Assembly: GCA_963843535.1 (NCBI GenBank)
Contig: CAWJKU010000004.1
Span: 744,001-808,000 of the forward strand
Origin: CAVUNY01 sp963843535
GTDB lineage: Bacteria; Chloroflexota; Anaerolineae; Anaerolineales; Anaerolineaceae
Direction: 5' to 3'
Length of the DNA: 64,000 bases
In this document: in pieces, positions 51,412 through 59,709 of the stretch
Layout: each line of letters begins with the position of its first letter
How positions within the stretch are numbered: position 1 is the stretch's first letter
The notes under the pieces: generated by a model
Databases searched by the model: none
Told to the model about the DNA's origin: nothing
What the model saw: the letters and a program-made list of their open reading frames with translations, nothing else
Position numbers and translations under genes: made by a program

Positions 51412-53787
51412 ATGCCCTTTCAGCATTTGAACAAGGACGCCCCACTTTCTTTAACCCTCGCCGCCGATCATCGATTCTCACGACCTGAATTCACAAACGA
51501 CCAGATTTGGGAACTGCGCTTACAGGGTGGTGAACCCCCGGCGGTCGTGCTGCAAACGACTTACGGTTTGCGAGCGCGCTGGATGCGCATTTTCCCGCGG
51601 TTCATACGCAAAAATAAGACGTATTCGGATCCTTCCCAGTTCCATACCGTTCCCCAAATCCACTGCTTCTATCCTAACTACATCCACCTGATCTGCGCCC
51701 CTTACAATGGGCTGGAAGTGCAGATCGAATATTTTGCCGTTTCATCTCAGGTTGTGGCCTGCCGCACCCGGCTCAAGAATACAACGATCCTAAAAGATAC
51801 CTTCAGCCTGGAGTGGGCAGCGCTCCTTTCACCTATTGATGAAGGATCAGGGATGCTGTCGGTCAGCACTGCTCCCTGCCGTTTGATCGGCCATACGGCG
51901 GATCTCACCCCGGTGCTAATTGTCGAGGGATGTACATCTGTCGGTCGGGGATCATATCCTACCCTGGCCCTCGATTTAGAGCTGTACCCGGGCAGCGTTC
52001 ACACCTGTTCCTGGAGCTGCGCAACCCTCGACCAGGAAGCACAATCGCTGGTGGCAGCCCAAGACGCCTTGAAAACGCCGTGGGAAAAACAATCTGCCAG
52101 GATTGCGTTGCAAAATTCCAGCCAAATGATCGAGATTCACACCGGACGAGATGATTGGGATTCAGCTTTGGTTCTCTCTCAAACAGTCGCTTCCAGCCTC
52201 ATCATGCCCGGTGAAAATGTACTGCCTAACCCCACCTTTGTTCTCACCCGCCTTCCGGACCAGGGCTTCTCTTTCCGCGGTGACGGCAGCGATTATTCGC
52301 ACCTTTGGAAGGGACAGACCGTTCTGGATGCAGTTTACCTGTCCGAATTGCTCCTTCCCGGCCAATTTGACCTGGTCAAAGGCATCATCGAAAACTTTTT
52401 TTCCACCCAAAATGAGGAGGGGCGCATTGATTGGCGGCCTAACCTGGCCGGGCAGCGCAGCCGTTACCTGGCACAACCCATCCTGGCAACCCTGGCCTGG
52501 CAGGTAAGCATTTATCACAGCGATCCCATGGACTGGCTGGCGCGGCTGTATCCGGCCTTGTTACGCTTTTACCGGACCTGGTTTACCCCTGAAATGGATT
52601 GTGATCAGGATGGTTTTCCGGAATGGGAGCATGCCCAACAAACCGGCCTGGAAGATCTCCCGATCTACAATCTCTGGCATCCCAATACGCACGGCATCCA
52701 GATTCGTATGCTCGAAGCACCTGCTTTGGCAGCGTTTTTATACCGCGAAGGGAAAAGCTTGAAGCTCATTGCCCAAATGATCGGGAAGGTTGAAGATCAG
52801 GCCTGGTTGGACGTGACACTTGCCCGCATCCAACAGGAATTGGAAAAGAACTGGCACGCGAAAAGCGGTTTGTACCGTTACCGGGATGCTATATCCCATG
52901 TGATCCAGGAAGGGGGAATCCTCAAAAACTGGCGAGGGTCTGGCCAATTTTCTTTCAAGCGCACATTTAAGTATCCTCAGCGCCTGTTGGTCTGCCTGAC
53001 TCCGTTCGAAGAAAATACCCGCACGGTCACAGTGAAATTGATTGGAACATCAGGTGATGAAGAAATTCTGGAAGAAGTCGGCCCGCGGCGGTGGACATGG
53101 ATTACTCGCCAGGCTCATTCTTCCAGCCAGAATCTTTTCCAAACGCTGTCAGGTATTGAAATTTCCGGCGCGGATACCAACGATGTGATTTCGCTTTCCA
53201 GAGCCAGCCATATTCAGGAGGATGCAAGTCTATTCTTACCGATTTGGGCTGAAATGCTCACCCCCGCCCGGGTTAAGGAGCTTGTGGATGGTTGGCTGCT
53301 GACATCATTTCATCGGCCTTTTGGCCTGCCAGTATGCAATGTGCAGCAGTTTCCAGCCAACCCGCCCGGTTTGAATGGGGTATCACCGCTGTGGGTCAGC
53401 CTGATCGGCCAGGGACTGCTGGCCTATGGGTATCGGGCTGAGGCGATGGAGCTCGTATCGCATACGATGGATGCGATCTGCGCTTCGCTGAAACACACCA
53501 CGTCATTCCGCGAATACTATGATGCCGACAGTGGACAGCCCATCGGAGAGCGCAATCATTTACGCGGTTTGGCTCCTCTGGGATTGTTTCTTAAATTGAT
53601 CGGCATCGAAAAATTGTCTCCTAAAGAAATACTGATTCAAAACTTTAACCCCTTTCCATCCCAAGTTACGGTAAAATATCGAAGTACGATATTAACTTGC
53701 CATGCTTCTGAAACAGTGGTAACTTTTGCGAATGGTCAAACGGCCCGGGTAAGCGGCCCCGGCCAGCACCGGATCATTATCGACTGA
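51412..53787 (+). CDS. Six-hairpin glycoside hydrolase-like protein (GH63/GH37/rhamnosidase-like)
   Basis: 791 residues without signal peptide, so cytoplasmic. An N-terminal beta-rich part (about 1-240) precedes an (alpha/alpha)6 barrel (about 270-720). Barrel motifs include LWKGQTVLDAVYLSELLLPG, DCDQDGFPEWEHA and IYNLWHPNTHGIQIRMLEAPAL cut into parts, typical of MGH1-like and amylo-alpha-glucosidase-type enzymes. Candidate acids are in DCDQDGFPEWE and in RDDWDSAL. The substrate cannot be named; rhamnose- or glucose-containing sugars are possible given rhaA/rhaD nearby. Confidence 0.65.
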   Translation: MPFQHLNKDAPLSLTLAADHRFSRPEFTNDQIWELRLQGGEPPAVVLQTTYGLRARWMRIFPRFIRKNKTYSDPSQFHTVPQIHCFYPNYIHLICAPYNGLEVQIEYFAVSSQVVACRTRLKNTTILKDTFSLEWAALLSPIDEGSGMLSVSTAPCRLIGHTADLTPVLIVEGCTSVGRGSYPTLALDLELYPGSVHTCSWSCATLDQEAQSLVAAQDALKTPWEKQSARIALQNSSQMIEIHTGRDDWDSALVLSQTVASSLIMPGENVLPNPTFVLTRLPDQGFSFRGDGSDYSHLWKGQTVLDAVYLSELLLPGQFDLVKGIIENFFSTQNEEGRIDWRPNLAGQRSRYLAQPILATLAWQVSIYHSDPMDWLARLYPALLRFYRTWFTPEMDCDQDGFPEWEHAQQTGLEDLPIYNLWHPNTHGIQIRMLEAPALAAFLYREGKSLKLIAQMIGKVEDQAWLDVTLARIQQELEKNWHAKSGLYRYRDAISHVIQEGGILKNWRGSGQFSFKRTFKYPQRLLVCLTPFEENTRTVTVKLIGTSGDEEILEEVGPRRWTWITRQAHSSSQNLFQTLSGIEISGADTNDVISLSRASHIQEDASLFLPIWAEMLTPARVKELVDGWLLTSFHRPFGLPVCNVQQFPANPPGLNGVSPLWVSLIGQGLLAYGYRAEAMELVSHTMDAICASLKHTTSFREYYDADSGQPIGERNHLRGLAPLGLFLKLIGIEKLSPKEILIQNFNPFPSQVTVKYRSTILTCHASETVVTFANGQTARVSGPGQHRIIID

Positions 53788-53868
53788 ATAGAACTCTTGC
53801 AGCAACCTGGATGGGTGCAATCAAAACTGCAGCCAGGAAGGTAGAGCAGGTCGAAAATAAGGAGATAT

Positions 53869-54219
53869 ATGAGCGAATCAATGGACGATCCTAACCCTTC
53901 GGTGCTGCTTTTAGCAGTCGTACAAGCCCAAGACGCAGAACCGGCGGAGAATTCCCTGGTCAAAATGGGCTATTCCGTGACCCGGCTGCCCAGTGCAGGC
54001 GGGTTCCTGGGGCGCCGGAATGCCACCCTGTTGATCGGCCTACCTACCCACAACCAGGAGGCAGCGATCGCTGCCTTGAATAAAAACTGCCGTCAGCGAG
54101 TGGAATTTATTGCGGTACCCCTGGAAAGCGCGCCTTTGCCGCTGCCCGCTCCCACCCCAATCACAATTGGCGGCGCCACCATCTTTTCAGTCGAAGTTGA
54201 AAGATACGAGGAGTTTTAA
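53869..54219 (+). CDS. Cyclic-di-AMP receptor-like protein, DarA/PstA family (first copy)
   Basis: PII-like signalling protein of 116 residues with AAGGAG upstream. Core sequence: LVKMGYSVTRLPSAGGFLGRRNATLLIG and GGATIFSVEVERYEEF (given here in two parts), matching the DUF970/PstA family that binds c-di-AMP as a trimer. The N-terminal 10 residues are an acidic extension. The central region between the two halves carries a Pro-rich loop (PLPLPAPTP). A shorter paralogue follows 2 nt later, so both are in one operon. Confidence 0.85.
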   Translation: MSESMDDPNPSVLLLAVVQAQDAEPAENSLVKMGYSVTRLPSAGGFLGRRNATLLIGLPTHNQEAAIAALNKNCRQRVEFIAVPLESAPLPLPAPTPITIGGATIFSVEVERYEEF

Positions 54220-54221
54220 CT

Positions 54222-54488
54222 ATGAAGATGATCATTGCTATTCTACGTGATGTGGACAGCGATCCGGTATCGCATGCATTGACCTCTCAAAGCTACCGCG
54301 TGACGGTTATCGCTTCGACTGGCGGTTTTTTGCGGCGCGGAAATACCACGCTGCTCATTGGCACCGAAGATGAGAAAGTCGACTCCGCGTTGGAAATCAT
54401 CCGCCAAAGCTGCACCCCCGCAAGCGAGCCCAATATAAAGCGCGCCACCATTTTTGTGATAAAAGTTGACCAGTATACCCATTTTTAA
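54222..54488 (+). CDS. Cyclic-di-AMP receptor-like protein, DarA/PstA family (second, short copy)
   Basis: 88 residues. It starts MKMIIAILRDVDSDPVS like canonical PstA, then VIASTGGFLRRGNTTLLIGTEDEKVD (in two motifs) and ends ATIFVIKVDQYTHF. The central loop is much shorter than in known PstA (about 107 residues), so the ligand-binding or effector loop may be lost. Only 2 nt separate it from the first copy, so the two may form hetero-oligomers or differ in ligand. Confidence 0.82.
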   Translation: MKMIIAILRDVDSDPVSHALTSQSYRVTVIASTGGFLRRGNTTLLIGTEDEKVDSALEIIRQSCTPASEPNIKRATIFVIKVDQYTHF

Positions 54489-54503
54489 CAGAGTCACAGC
54501 AAA

Positions 54504-54537
54504 AAGAAACGACCGCTTGAAAAAGTGGTCGTTTCTT
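54504..54537. terminator. Bidirectional terminator between darA-like and a convergent gene
   Basis: AAGAAACGACC (54504-54514) pairs with GGTCGTTTCTT (54527-54537), extended inward by four pairs (one G-U) to a GAAA tetraloop. The flanking A and T runs let it work on both strands. It lies 16 nt after the second darA-like stop and 4 nt past the end of the convergent gene. Confidence 0.75.
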
Positions 54538-54541
54538 GCAT

Positions 54542-55690
54542 CTATTTCGATGGGTTTTCTAATTTTCCAGTTTTCTTTTCTAATCGATCAATTCGCTGCC
54601 TTAGAATGTTGGCCTTTCTCTCCAACCGTTTTACCTCTCTTTCGAGCACATTCCGGCGGACCAGGTACATTTGAGAGAGCAGCTGTACGCCCATCAAGAT
54701 ATCGCATTCTTGCTCGATTTGTTTCTTAATGCGTAGGGTTTCATCCCCTTCCAACTTCTCAATGCCCAGGATGTGGAGCTGTCCATCTTTCATCCACACA
54801 TCCGGCAGCGGGTAGTAATATTCAGAAGAAGGCAGACTCTCACCTTGCGGCAGAAAGGCGGAGGAAACATCTGCTTGTTGAAGTGATACAGGTGCAGCTT
54901 GCTCTTCTTTCACCTGTTCTTCCTGGAGTTTTGCCTGGGGTGGCGAAGCGATCTCCGCTTCTGCAGGTGGCAGCTCGGCAGCTGGAGCAGGTTTTTCTTT
55001 GGCAGTTTCGACCTTCTTACGGTTTAATATTGTGGTCGGTTTTTGAGATTCAGGCTTCTGTTCGACATTTTCGGTTTCCGCCGGAAATGCCTGGTTGAAA
55101 GGTTTGGTGGGGGGAAGGCGGAATTTTATAGGGGATGTTTTCGCTAAGGGTATTTTTTGAATTTCATTCCCTTGAATGCGCCACGAAAGGACTTTATATT
55201 TTGAAGCCTGCTGGAATTGCCCTAATTGTTCAAAAATGGATTGGGCGATCTTGTAATTCTGTGCAGCCTCTACTTTATCCCCGGTTTCAGCCAGCAAGTT
55301 GCCGTTGACCGCATAATAATTGGCTTCCATGAGCCAGTATTTGACCAGTTTTTCTTCAGTGGGTGGTTTGGTTGTGATCTGATCCTTGATTTTATTCAGG
55401 TGGCTGCGCATTGAGGGCAAAATGGCCTGGCGATCCAGCAAGGTCATAATCGGGTGCTGCACGGCCTGACTTAATACTTCAGTGGAGAACCACAAGTCTT
55501 TATCGAAAGACACGCGAAAAAGGTAGACTAACAAATTGTAAGAGTGCTGCTTTTCTTCCATATTCACGGCAATTTTCAACAGTTCATTCAGATTAACCCC
55601 CGTCAGTTCTTTCCAGGGATTTTTTCTCGCCAGTTCTTCTGGACCCATGCCGTTGTTTACTTGATCGATGATTGTTTGCGCGATAGCCAT
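54542..55690 (-). CDS. Hypothetical protein with helical-repeat, Pro/Glu linker and C-terminal coiled coil
   Basis: 382 residues, not recognised. Residues 1-180 are helical and may be a TPR-like repeat domain (AANYYAVNGNLLAETGDK, YKIAQSIFEQLGQFQQASKY resemble TPR helices). Residues 185-285 form a low-complexity Pro/Glu/Ala/Lys/Gln linker. About 290-382 holds a short Tyr/Pro segment and an Arg/Leu-rich coiled coil (about 340-375, VRRNVLEREVKRLERKANIL) ending in charged residues. It is cytoplasmic. The layout suggests a scaffold or adaptor. No partner can be named. Confidence 0.6.
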   Translation of the reverse strand: MAIAQTIIDQVNNGMGPEELARKNPWKELTGVNLNELLKIAVNMEEKQHSYNLLVYLFRVSFDKDLWFSTEVLSQAVQHPIMTLLDRQAILPSMRSHLNKIKDQITTKPPTEEKLVKYWLMEANYYAVNGNLLAETGDKVEAAQNYKIAQSIFEQLGQFQQASKYKVLSWRIQGNEIQKIPLAKTSPIKFRLPPTKPFNQAFPAETENVEQKPESQKPTTILNRKKVETAKEKPAPAAELPPAEAEIASPPQAKLQEEQVKEEQAAPVSLQQADVSSAFLPQGESLPSSEYYYPLPDVWMKDGQLHILGIEKLEGDETLRIKKQIEQECDILMGVQLLSQMYLVRRNVLEREVKRLERKANILRQRIDRLEKKTGKLENPSK

Positions 55691-55839
55691 TGAAAACGCC
55701 TGCCTATAATTTCCTTATTTCTGAGGATGCAAGATGCGATCCTGAATAAAATACAAAATTTTGAAAGTCCACCCCTCTGGGTATCTGTTTTTGTAAATAT
55801 TATATAAGTTTTCGGGCTGTGAGTTGAGTATGATACTTC

Positions 55840-55880
55840 GGTCGATATTCGATGCGACGAAGTCGCATCGAATATCGACC
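55840..55880. repeat. 19-bp perfect inverted repeat with 3-nt loop
   Basis: Arms 55840-55858 and 55862-55880 are exact reverse complements around GAA. It lies 20 nt beyond the rhaA stop, but there is no T-run, so it is better as an mRNA 3' stabiliser or a repeat than as a classical terminator. The two neighbouring genes run the same way. Confidence 0.6.
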
Positions 55881-55899
55881 CGGGTTCATTTCCAACCGA

Positions 55900-57177
55900 T
55901 CATGGGTGGCTGCGTTTGCTCAAAACCAGGCGTTCATACTGTTTGATGTCATCCATCCAGACCAGACCCACCGGCGCGCCTTGCTCCAGGCAGAATTGAT
56001 CCCAGACCGGGCCGGAAGGCATGGCTTTCATCTCCTCCATCAAAGCCAGGCGTCCGGTGAAATCACCGGCGGTTTCCAGGCGGCGCAGTTCAGCGGCAGG
56101 CTCAAGCAGGGCCATCAAGATGGCGCGTTGGGTATTGCGCATGCCGATGGTCCAGGCGGCGATGCGGTTGATGCTGGCGTCGAAATAATCCAGGCCAATG
56201 TGCACCCGGCTCAAATACCCATCCGTGACGATGGCGTTAGCTATGGCTTGCAGATCATCAGTGTAGGTTACTACATGGTCGCTGTCCCAGCGCACACCCC
56301 GGCTGACGTGCAGCAGAATCTCAGGGATAAATAACAAAGCCGACGAAATTTTATCGGCGATAGTTTCTGTGGGATGGAAATGGCCTGAATCGAGGGTCAG
56401 CAAGACCTGGCGGGTGATGGCATAGCCGGTATAGAACTCCATCGAACCGGTAACATAACTCTCCGAGCCGATGCCGAACAGCTTGGGCTCGACCGCATCC
56501 AGGTTGTAGCGCGGGTCGATCTTATCTGCCAGGACGGCGTCCAGGGCATCGCGCAGCAGCTCGCGCGGGTCTTTGCGGACGGCGGGCGTATCTTTATACC
56601 CATCGGGAATCCAGATATTGGTGACGCAAGGCGAGCCCAGTGCGTGGCCAAAAGATTCTCCAATCTTCCGGCAGGCGATGCAGTGATCCACCCAGAAACG
56701 GCGGATCGCGGCATCAGGATGGGATAGGGTAAAACCGTCCTGTGCTTTGGGATGGGAAAACAATGTGGGGTTAAAGTCCAGGCCGTGCTGGTTGGCGCGC
56801 GCCCAATCCGCCCAATTTGTGAAATGCTGGGGCAAAATTGCGTCCCGCTCGACCGCCTTGCCGCCGGTTTCAGCATAGATCGCGTGCAGGTTCAGGCGGT
56901 GTTTGCCCGGGATCAGGCGGTAAGCCAGGTCTAGGTCCTGGCGCAGCTCAACCGCGCTGCGCGCTTTTCCGGGATAATTGCCGGTGGCGGCGATCCCGCC
57001 GCCTAATTCTCCGCCCGGGTTCTCGAAACCGCCCACATCATCTCCCTGCCAGCAGTGCATGCTCAATGAAACGCCGGCCAGGGTTTTCAGGGCGCTGTCG
57101 ACATCGACGCCGAGCGCGGAGAAACGTTCTTTTGCCAGGCGGTAGGCTTCCTGGATATTCTTTTCTGAAGATGCCAT
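55900..57177 (-). CDS. rhaA: L-rhamnose isomerase
   Basis: Interconverts L-rhamnose and L-rhamnulose. It has 425 residues, the size of the enzyme. Seen: SLSMHCWQGDDVGGFEN, the start of the family with metal-site His and Asp; LNLHAIYAE; LDSGHFHPTETIADK; and VRWDSDHVV, all matching the TIM-barrel metal-binding positions. It lies 65 nt after rhaD, in the same operon. The rhamnulokinase gene (rhaB) is not in the window. Confidence 0.95.
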   Translation of the reverse strand: MASSEKNIQEAYRLAKERFSALGVDVDSALKTLAGVSLSMHCWQGDDVGGFENPGGELGGGIAATGNYPGKARSAVELRQDLDLAYRLIPGKHRLNLHAIYAETGGKAVERDAILPQHFTNWADWARANQHGLDFNPTLFSHPKAQDGFTLSHPDAAIRRFWVDHCIACRKIGESFGHALGSPCVTNIWIPDGYKDTPAVRKDPRELLRDALDAVLADKIDPRYNLDAVEPKLFGIGSESYVTGSMEFYTGYAITRQVLLTLDSGHFHPTETIADKISSALLFIPEILLHVSRGVRWDSDHVVTYTDDLQAIANAIVTDGYLSRVHIGLDYFDASINRIAAWTIGMRNTQRAILMALLEPAAELRRLETAGDFTGRLALMEEMKAMPSGPVWDQFCLEQGAPVGLVWMDDIKQYERLVLSKRSHP

Positions 57178-57242
57178 GATGAGCTCCTATAGGTGCAGCA
57201 CAAGTAATCGGGCACAGTGAGCTGTTCCGGGATGGACCAGCC

Positions 57243-58067
57243 TTAAAATATTTTTTGGTCCACATTCCACGCCTTGCAAATGGCGCGGATTTCGTCTTCG
57301 CTCAGCCCTTCCGCCGGGCTGCCGTATGACAGGTCCATGCATTCGTACTTGGCGCCTGTCTCGGCATATTCGATCCGGTCCGCGGCGCGTTTGACCGAGA
57401 GATCGGAGCGAGACATCACCCCGTGCTTGGCCCACACCACGATGCGGTGGCTGCGCAGCGATTCCACCGTGGATGCCATCAGGGCGGCGGAGCCGGGTAT
57501 TTTAAACTCCACCATCCCGATACCGTCCGGGATCTGGACGATTAATTCGGGCTGCCAGCGCAGCAGGTGGCGGTTAAGGTAAGCCTCTGCTTGATAGCGC
57601 GGAATGTGGCTTAAATAGGTTAAATGGAGCGGTTGGGCGTGAACGATGGCGTGGAAGTTGGTGCCGGTGCGGGTGACCTGGTCGCGGTGGACGGCGAGAT
57701 GCGAGTTCAATTCACTGGTCAGCTGCGCGAACAGGCGGCCTGGAGCAGTAAACAGGCGTCCGGTTTTCCCGCCTGGCTCAATCACCAGCGCACCCAGGTT
57801 TGCTGCCGGGTCGATGATGATCTCGCGCAGGCGCCGGCCTGAACCGCTGACCAGCAGGGTGCCTCCGGCCAGTTCGGGCACCTCCAGCGGGAGCTGGATG
57901 GTCTCCACCTCCGGGAATTTGCGGCGTACTTCGACTGGCCATCCGAGGTACATGGATATATTTCCGGCTGCGCCTTCGGTGGCTTCAATCTCTGAAAGCC
58001 TGCGTCCGGCTTCACCGATGGCGATGGTGTATTCGTTTAGATCAGGAAATGGGGGTTCTATGGACAT
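57243..58067 (-). CDS. rhaD: Rhamnulose-1-phosphate aldolase
   Basis: Class II (zinc) aldolase that splits L-rhamnulose 1-phosphate into dihydroxyacetone phosphate and L-lactaldehyde. It has 274 residues, as in E. coli. Seen: the N-terminal EATEGAAGNISMYLGW, the metal-site HAIVHAQPLHLTYLSH region, and VVWAKHGVMSRS with a further metal His. The start ATG 58067 has only a weak ribosome site. It is the first gene of rhaD-rhaA. Confidence 0.94.
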   Translation of the reverse strand: MSIEPPFPDLNEYTIAIGEAGRRLSEIEATEGAAGNISMYLGWPVEVRRKFPEVETIQLPLEVPELAGGTLLVSGSGRRLREIIIDPAANLGALVIEPGGKTGRLFTAPGRLFAQLTSELNSHLAVHRDQVTRTGTNFHAIVHAQPLHLTYLSHIPRYQAEAYLNRHLLRWQPELIVQIPDGIGMVEFKIPGSAALMASTVESLRSHRIVVWAKHGVMSRSDLSVKRAADRIEYAETGAKYECMDLSYGSPAEGLSEDEIRAICKAWNVDQKIF

Positions 58068-58207
58068 GGCTGCTCACTCACAAAGCATGAAAGGGACACC
58101 GCTGACCGAAAGGCGAGACTGCCGCTCCGCAGCTGGTGGTTATATAGGTAATCCGCTCGACCCTTACGAAAAGAATCGCCGTTATGGACAGGTTCGGGAT
58201 CACACCT

Positions 58208-58236
58208 ATACTTTAGAACACAACCACGGTTCTGTC
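58208..58236 (-). promoter_or_regulatory. Probable promoter of rhaD-rhaA
   Basis: On the minus strand TTGACA (58236-58231), a 17-nt spacer, then TAAAGT (58213-58208). It gives a leader of about 135 nt before the rhaD start. No operator for a rhamnose regulator could be recognised, and no regulator gene is nearby. Confidence 0.55.
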
Positions 58237-58363
58237 AATTATGACCAAGATTAACAATCGTGATATAGGGTATTTTTTTAGAAACGTTTTTTCCGGGGTT
58301 GAGTAAAGATGCACAATCACTTGACCAATCTGCTCAGCTTTGTTAGAATGCACCCTACAGTAA

Positions 58364-58434
58364 GGCGACGTGGCCAAGTGGCAAGGCAAGGGTCTGCAAA
58401 ACCCTGATCATGGGTTCAAATCCCATCGTCGCCT
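58364..58434 (+). tRNA. tRNA-Cys (GCA)
   Basis: 71-nt cloverleaf. The acceptor GGCGACG pairs with CGTCGCC, the anticodon loop CTGCAAA gives anticodon GCA, GTTCAAATC forms the T loop region, and U73 is the Cys identity base. The CCA end is not encoded. Two partial copies of it follow in the next 200 nt. Confidence 0.95.
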
Positions 58435-58460
58435 CCTATAATTTAACGGCAAATTATCTT

Positions 58461-58505
58461 ATGGGTTCAAACCCCCGGAAGGGGGCGATGTCCCATCGTC
58501 GCCTC
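58461..58505 (+). repeat. Degenerate tRNA-Cys 3' fragment with 19-nt hairpin insertion in the T loop
   Basis: ATGGGTTCAAA (58461-58471) and TCCCATCGTCGCCTC (58491-58505) are identical to the tRNA-Cys T arm and 3' acceptor plus one flanking base. Between them 19 extra bases begin with the hairpin CCCCCGGAAGGGGG. The anticodon and D arms are missing, so it cannot make a tRNA. Confidence 0.8.
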
Positions 58506-58517
58506 TTTGTGTTTAAT

Positions 58518-58607
58518 AGCCAAGTGTCACACCCGCATGGGGTGTAATAACACCCACAGGGGGTGTAATAAGGCAAGGGTCTGCAAAACCCTGATCATGG
58601 GTTCAAA
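58518..58607 (+). repeat. Degenerate tRNA-Cys copy with 43-nt insertion in the D loop
   Basis: AGCCAAGTG (58518-58526) matches the D arm (8 of 9) and 58570-58607 is a 38-nt exact match to the tRNA-Cys (58383-58420) covering the rest of the D arm, the anticodon arm and half of the T loop. A 43-nt insert replaces GC between them; it consists of two ACACCC...GGGTGT hairpins. After the T-loop half the sequence turns into a different C-rich stretch. It is not a working tRNA. Confidence 0.8.
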
Positions 58608-58982
58608 CCCCCGCAAGGGAGCACAGCCCGACATGCGAGGTAATCTCGAACGGCCTGGTGCACCCGAAGAGGCAGAGGGGCGAGCGGGAGGCACAGGGCG
58701 GCCCGGGATTGAGTTTTTTGGTTTTTTAGGATTTATGGGGCTTAAGATAAAAACTACCCCATAAATCCTTCGCATAGCCATTTTACGCTTTCTTTTCGTT
58801 GCTGGCAGTTTTGGTGAATTGAGGGAGGAGCAAACAGGGATATTTCCGCAGCGGATTGAGCTGCGTTTTGACCTTTTATTAATTAGTTTTGCCGATGAAG
58901 CTTATCAGGTTGGTTCGGGGGTGCCGATTTCGATGAATTCGCTAGAACCGGCACCAGAATGGAACCTTCGAAGCCTCAGCTG
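58608..58982. other. Intergenic region with GC-rich remnant and a hairpin, no gene
   Basis: After the tRNA fragments come a C/G-rich stretch (58608-58715) with no recognisable coding or RNA gene, a T-rich part and a 12-bp hairpin (58729-58740 with 58757-58768). The remainder up to the PPOX-family gene is unremarkable. A reading frame across part of it (58819-59151) overlaps that gene and looks spurious. Confidence 0.5.
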
Positions 58983-59471
58983 CTACCTGGGGTTCATGGC
59001 TTTGACGACCGCGCTGGGGAAGCGGGTCACGAAATCCAGAATTCCGACCCATTCCGGCTTAACGGCAACCCGCAAGAAATATTTAATGTTCGGCGCCAGG
59101 GGTTCCAGGGATTTAAACCACCCCTGCGCTACCTCGTTGCCCATGAGTTGAATACAGGCCTGGATGTATTCCTGCGGGATGCCCTGTTCGTGGGTGACTC
59201 TGGCGGTGCCGCGGATCATCAGAACCTTGAATGGAAAAACATTGTTGTCTATGGTGATGGCTACTTTGGAATGATCGATCACAGGGTTTTTCGGAGCGCT
59301 GTCGGGGCTGCACATCACGATATCTTCTCCTGTCCAAAAGAAGCCAATCGGGATCACCCTGGGGCTGCCGTCCTTCCAGTTATACGCGAGACGGGCAGGG
59401 ATCGGGGCGCGCAGAAGTTCCTGCGCAATGGGGTCGTTCAATAAACCAACATCGCCTTGATTGAGAGCCAT
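58983..59471 (-). CDS. Pyridoxamine 5'-phosphate oxidase family flavin-binding protein
   Basis: 162 residues with the split beta-barrel pattern of the FMN/F420-binding PPOX family: IPARLAYNWKDGSPRVIPIGFFWTGEDIVMCS (seen in parts), VAITIDNN, and VLMIRGTARVT. FMN or F420 binding is likely; the substrate is unknown. It is divergently placed to a SRPBCC gene, and the intervening AT-rich segment may hold promoters for both. Confidence 0.82.
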   Translation of the reverse strand: MALNQGDVGLLNDPIAQELLRAPIPARLAYNWKDGSPRVIPIGFFWTGEDIVMCSPDSAPKNPVIDHSKVAITIDNNVFPFKVLMIRGTARVTHEQGIPQEYIQACIQLMGNEVAQGWFKSLEPLAPNIKYFLRVAVKPEWVGILDFVTRFPSAVVKAMNPR

Positions 59472-59598
59472 TTTTTTCCTCCTGAGAATAATTCTATATT
59501 AATATAATAATTATCAAGTATCAAATTAATGAATTAATTCACAACCGGCTGAGTGGGCCAATCTGATTCGGATTGGATTTTTCATTTTTCCTTATTTG

Positions 59599-59635
59599 TT
59601 GACAATTATTATATATTAGCTACAATTATTGTCAA
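59599..59635. promoter_or_regulatory. Promoter with overlapping TTGACAAT...ATTGTCAA inverted repeat
   Basis: TTGACA (59599-59604), a 16-nt spacer and TACAAT (59621-59626) form a plus-strand promoter for the SRPBCC gene. The same stretch has inverted arms TTGACAATTATT and AATTATTGTCAA (one mismatch), like a dimeric repressor site. No regulator gene is adjacent. Confidence 0.5.
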
Positions 59636-59709
59636 CATTGTTGGGTATATCCGATCATAGGCTAATCAGGTAAGCAGTGGCAAAGATGGTTTCGCCAAAG
59701 GAGGCGATA

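Noticed and set aside
58077..58200. Riboswitch in the rhaD leader
   Set aside because: Some short stems can be drawn, but no terminator, sequestering hairpin or known aptamer pattern was found.
58608..58720. CRISPR-like or tandem repeat array after tRNA-Cys
   Set aside because: The repeats are tRNA fragments and hairpins of unequal length with no regular spacer.
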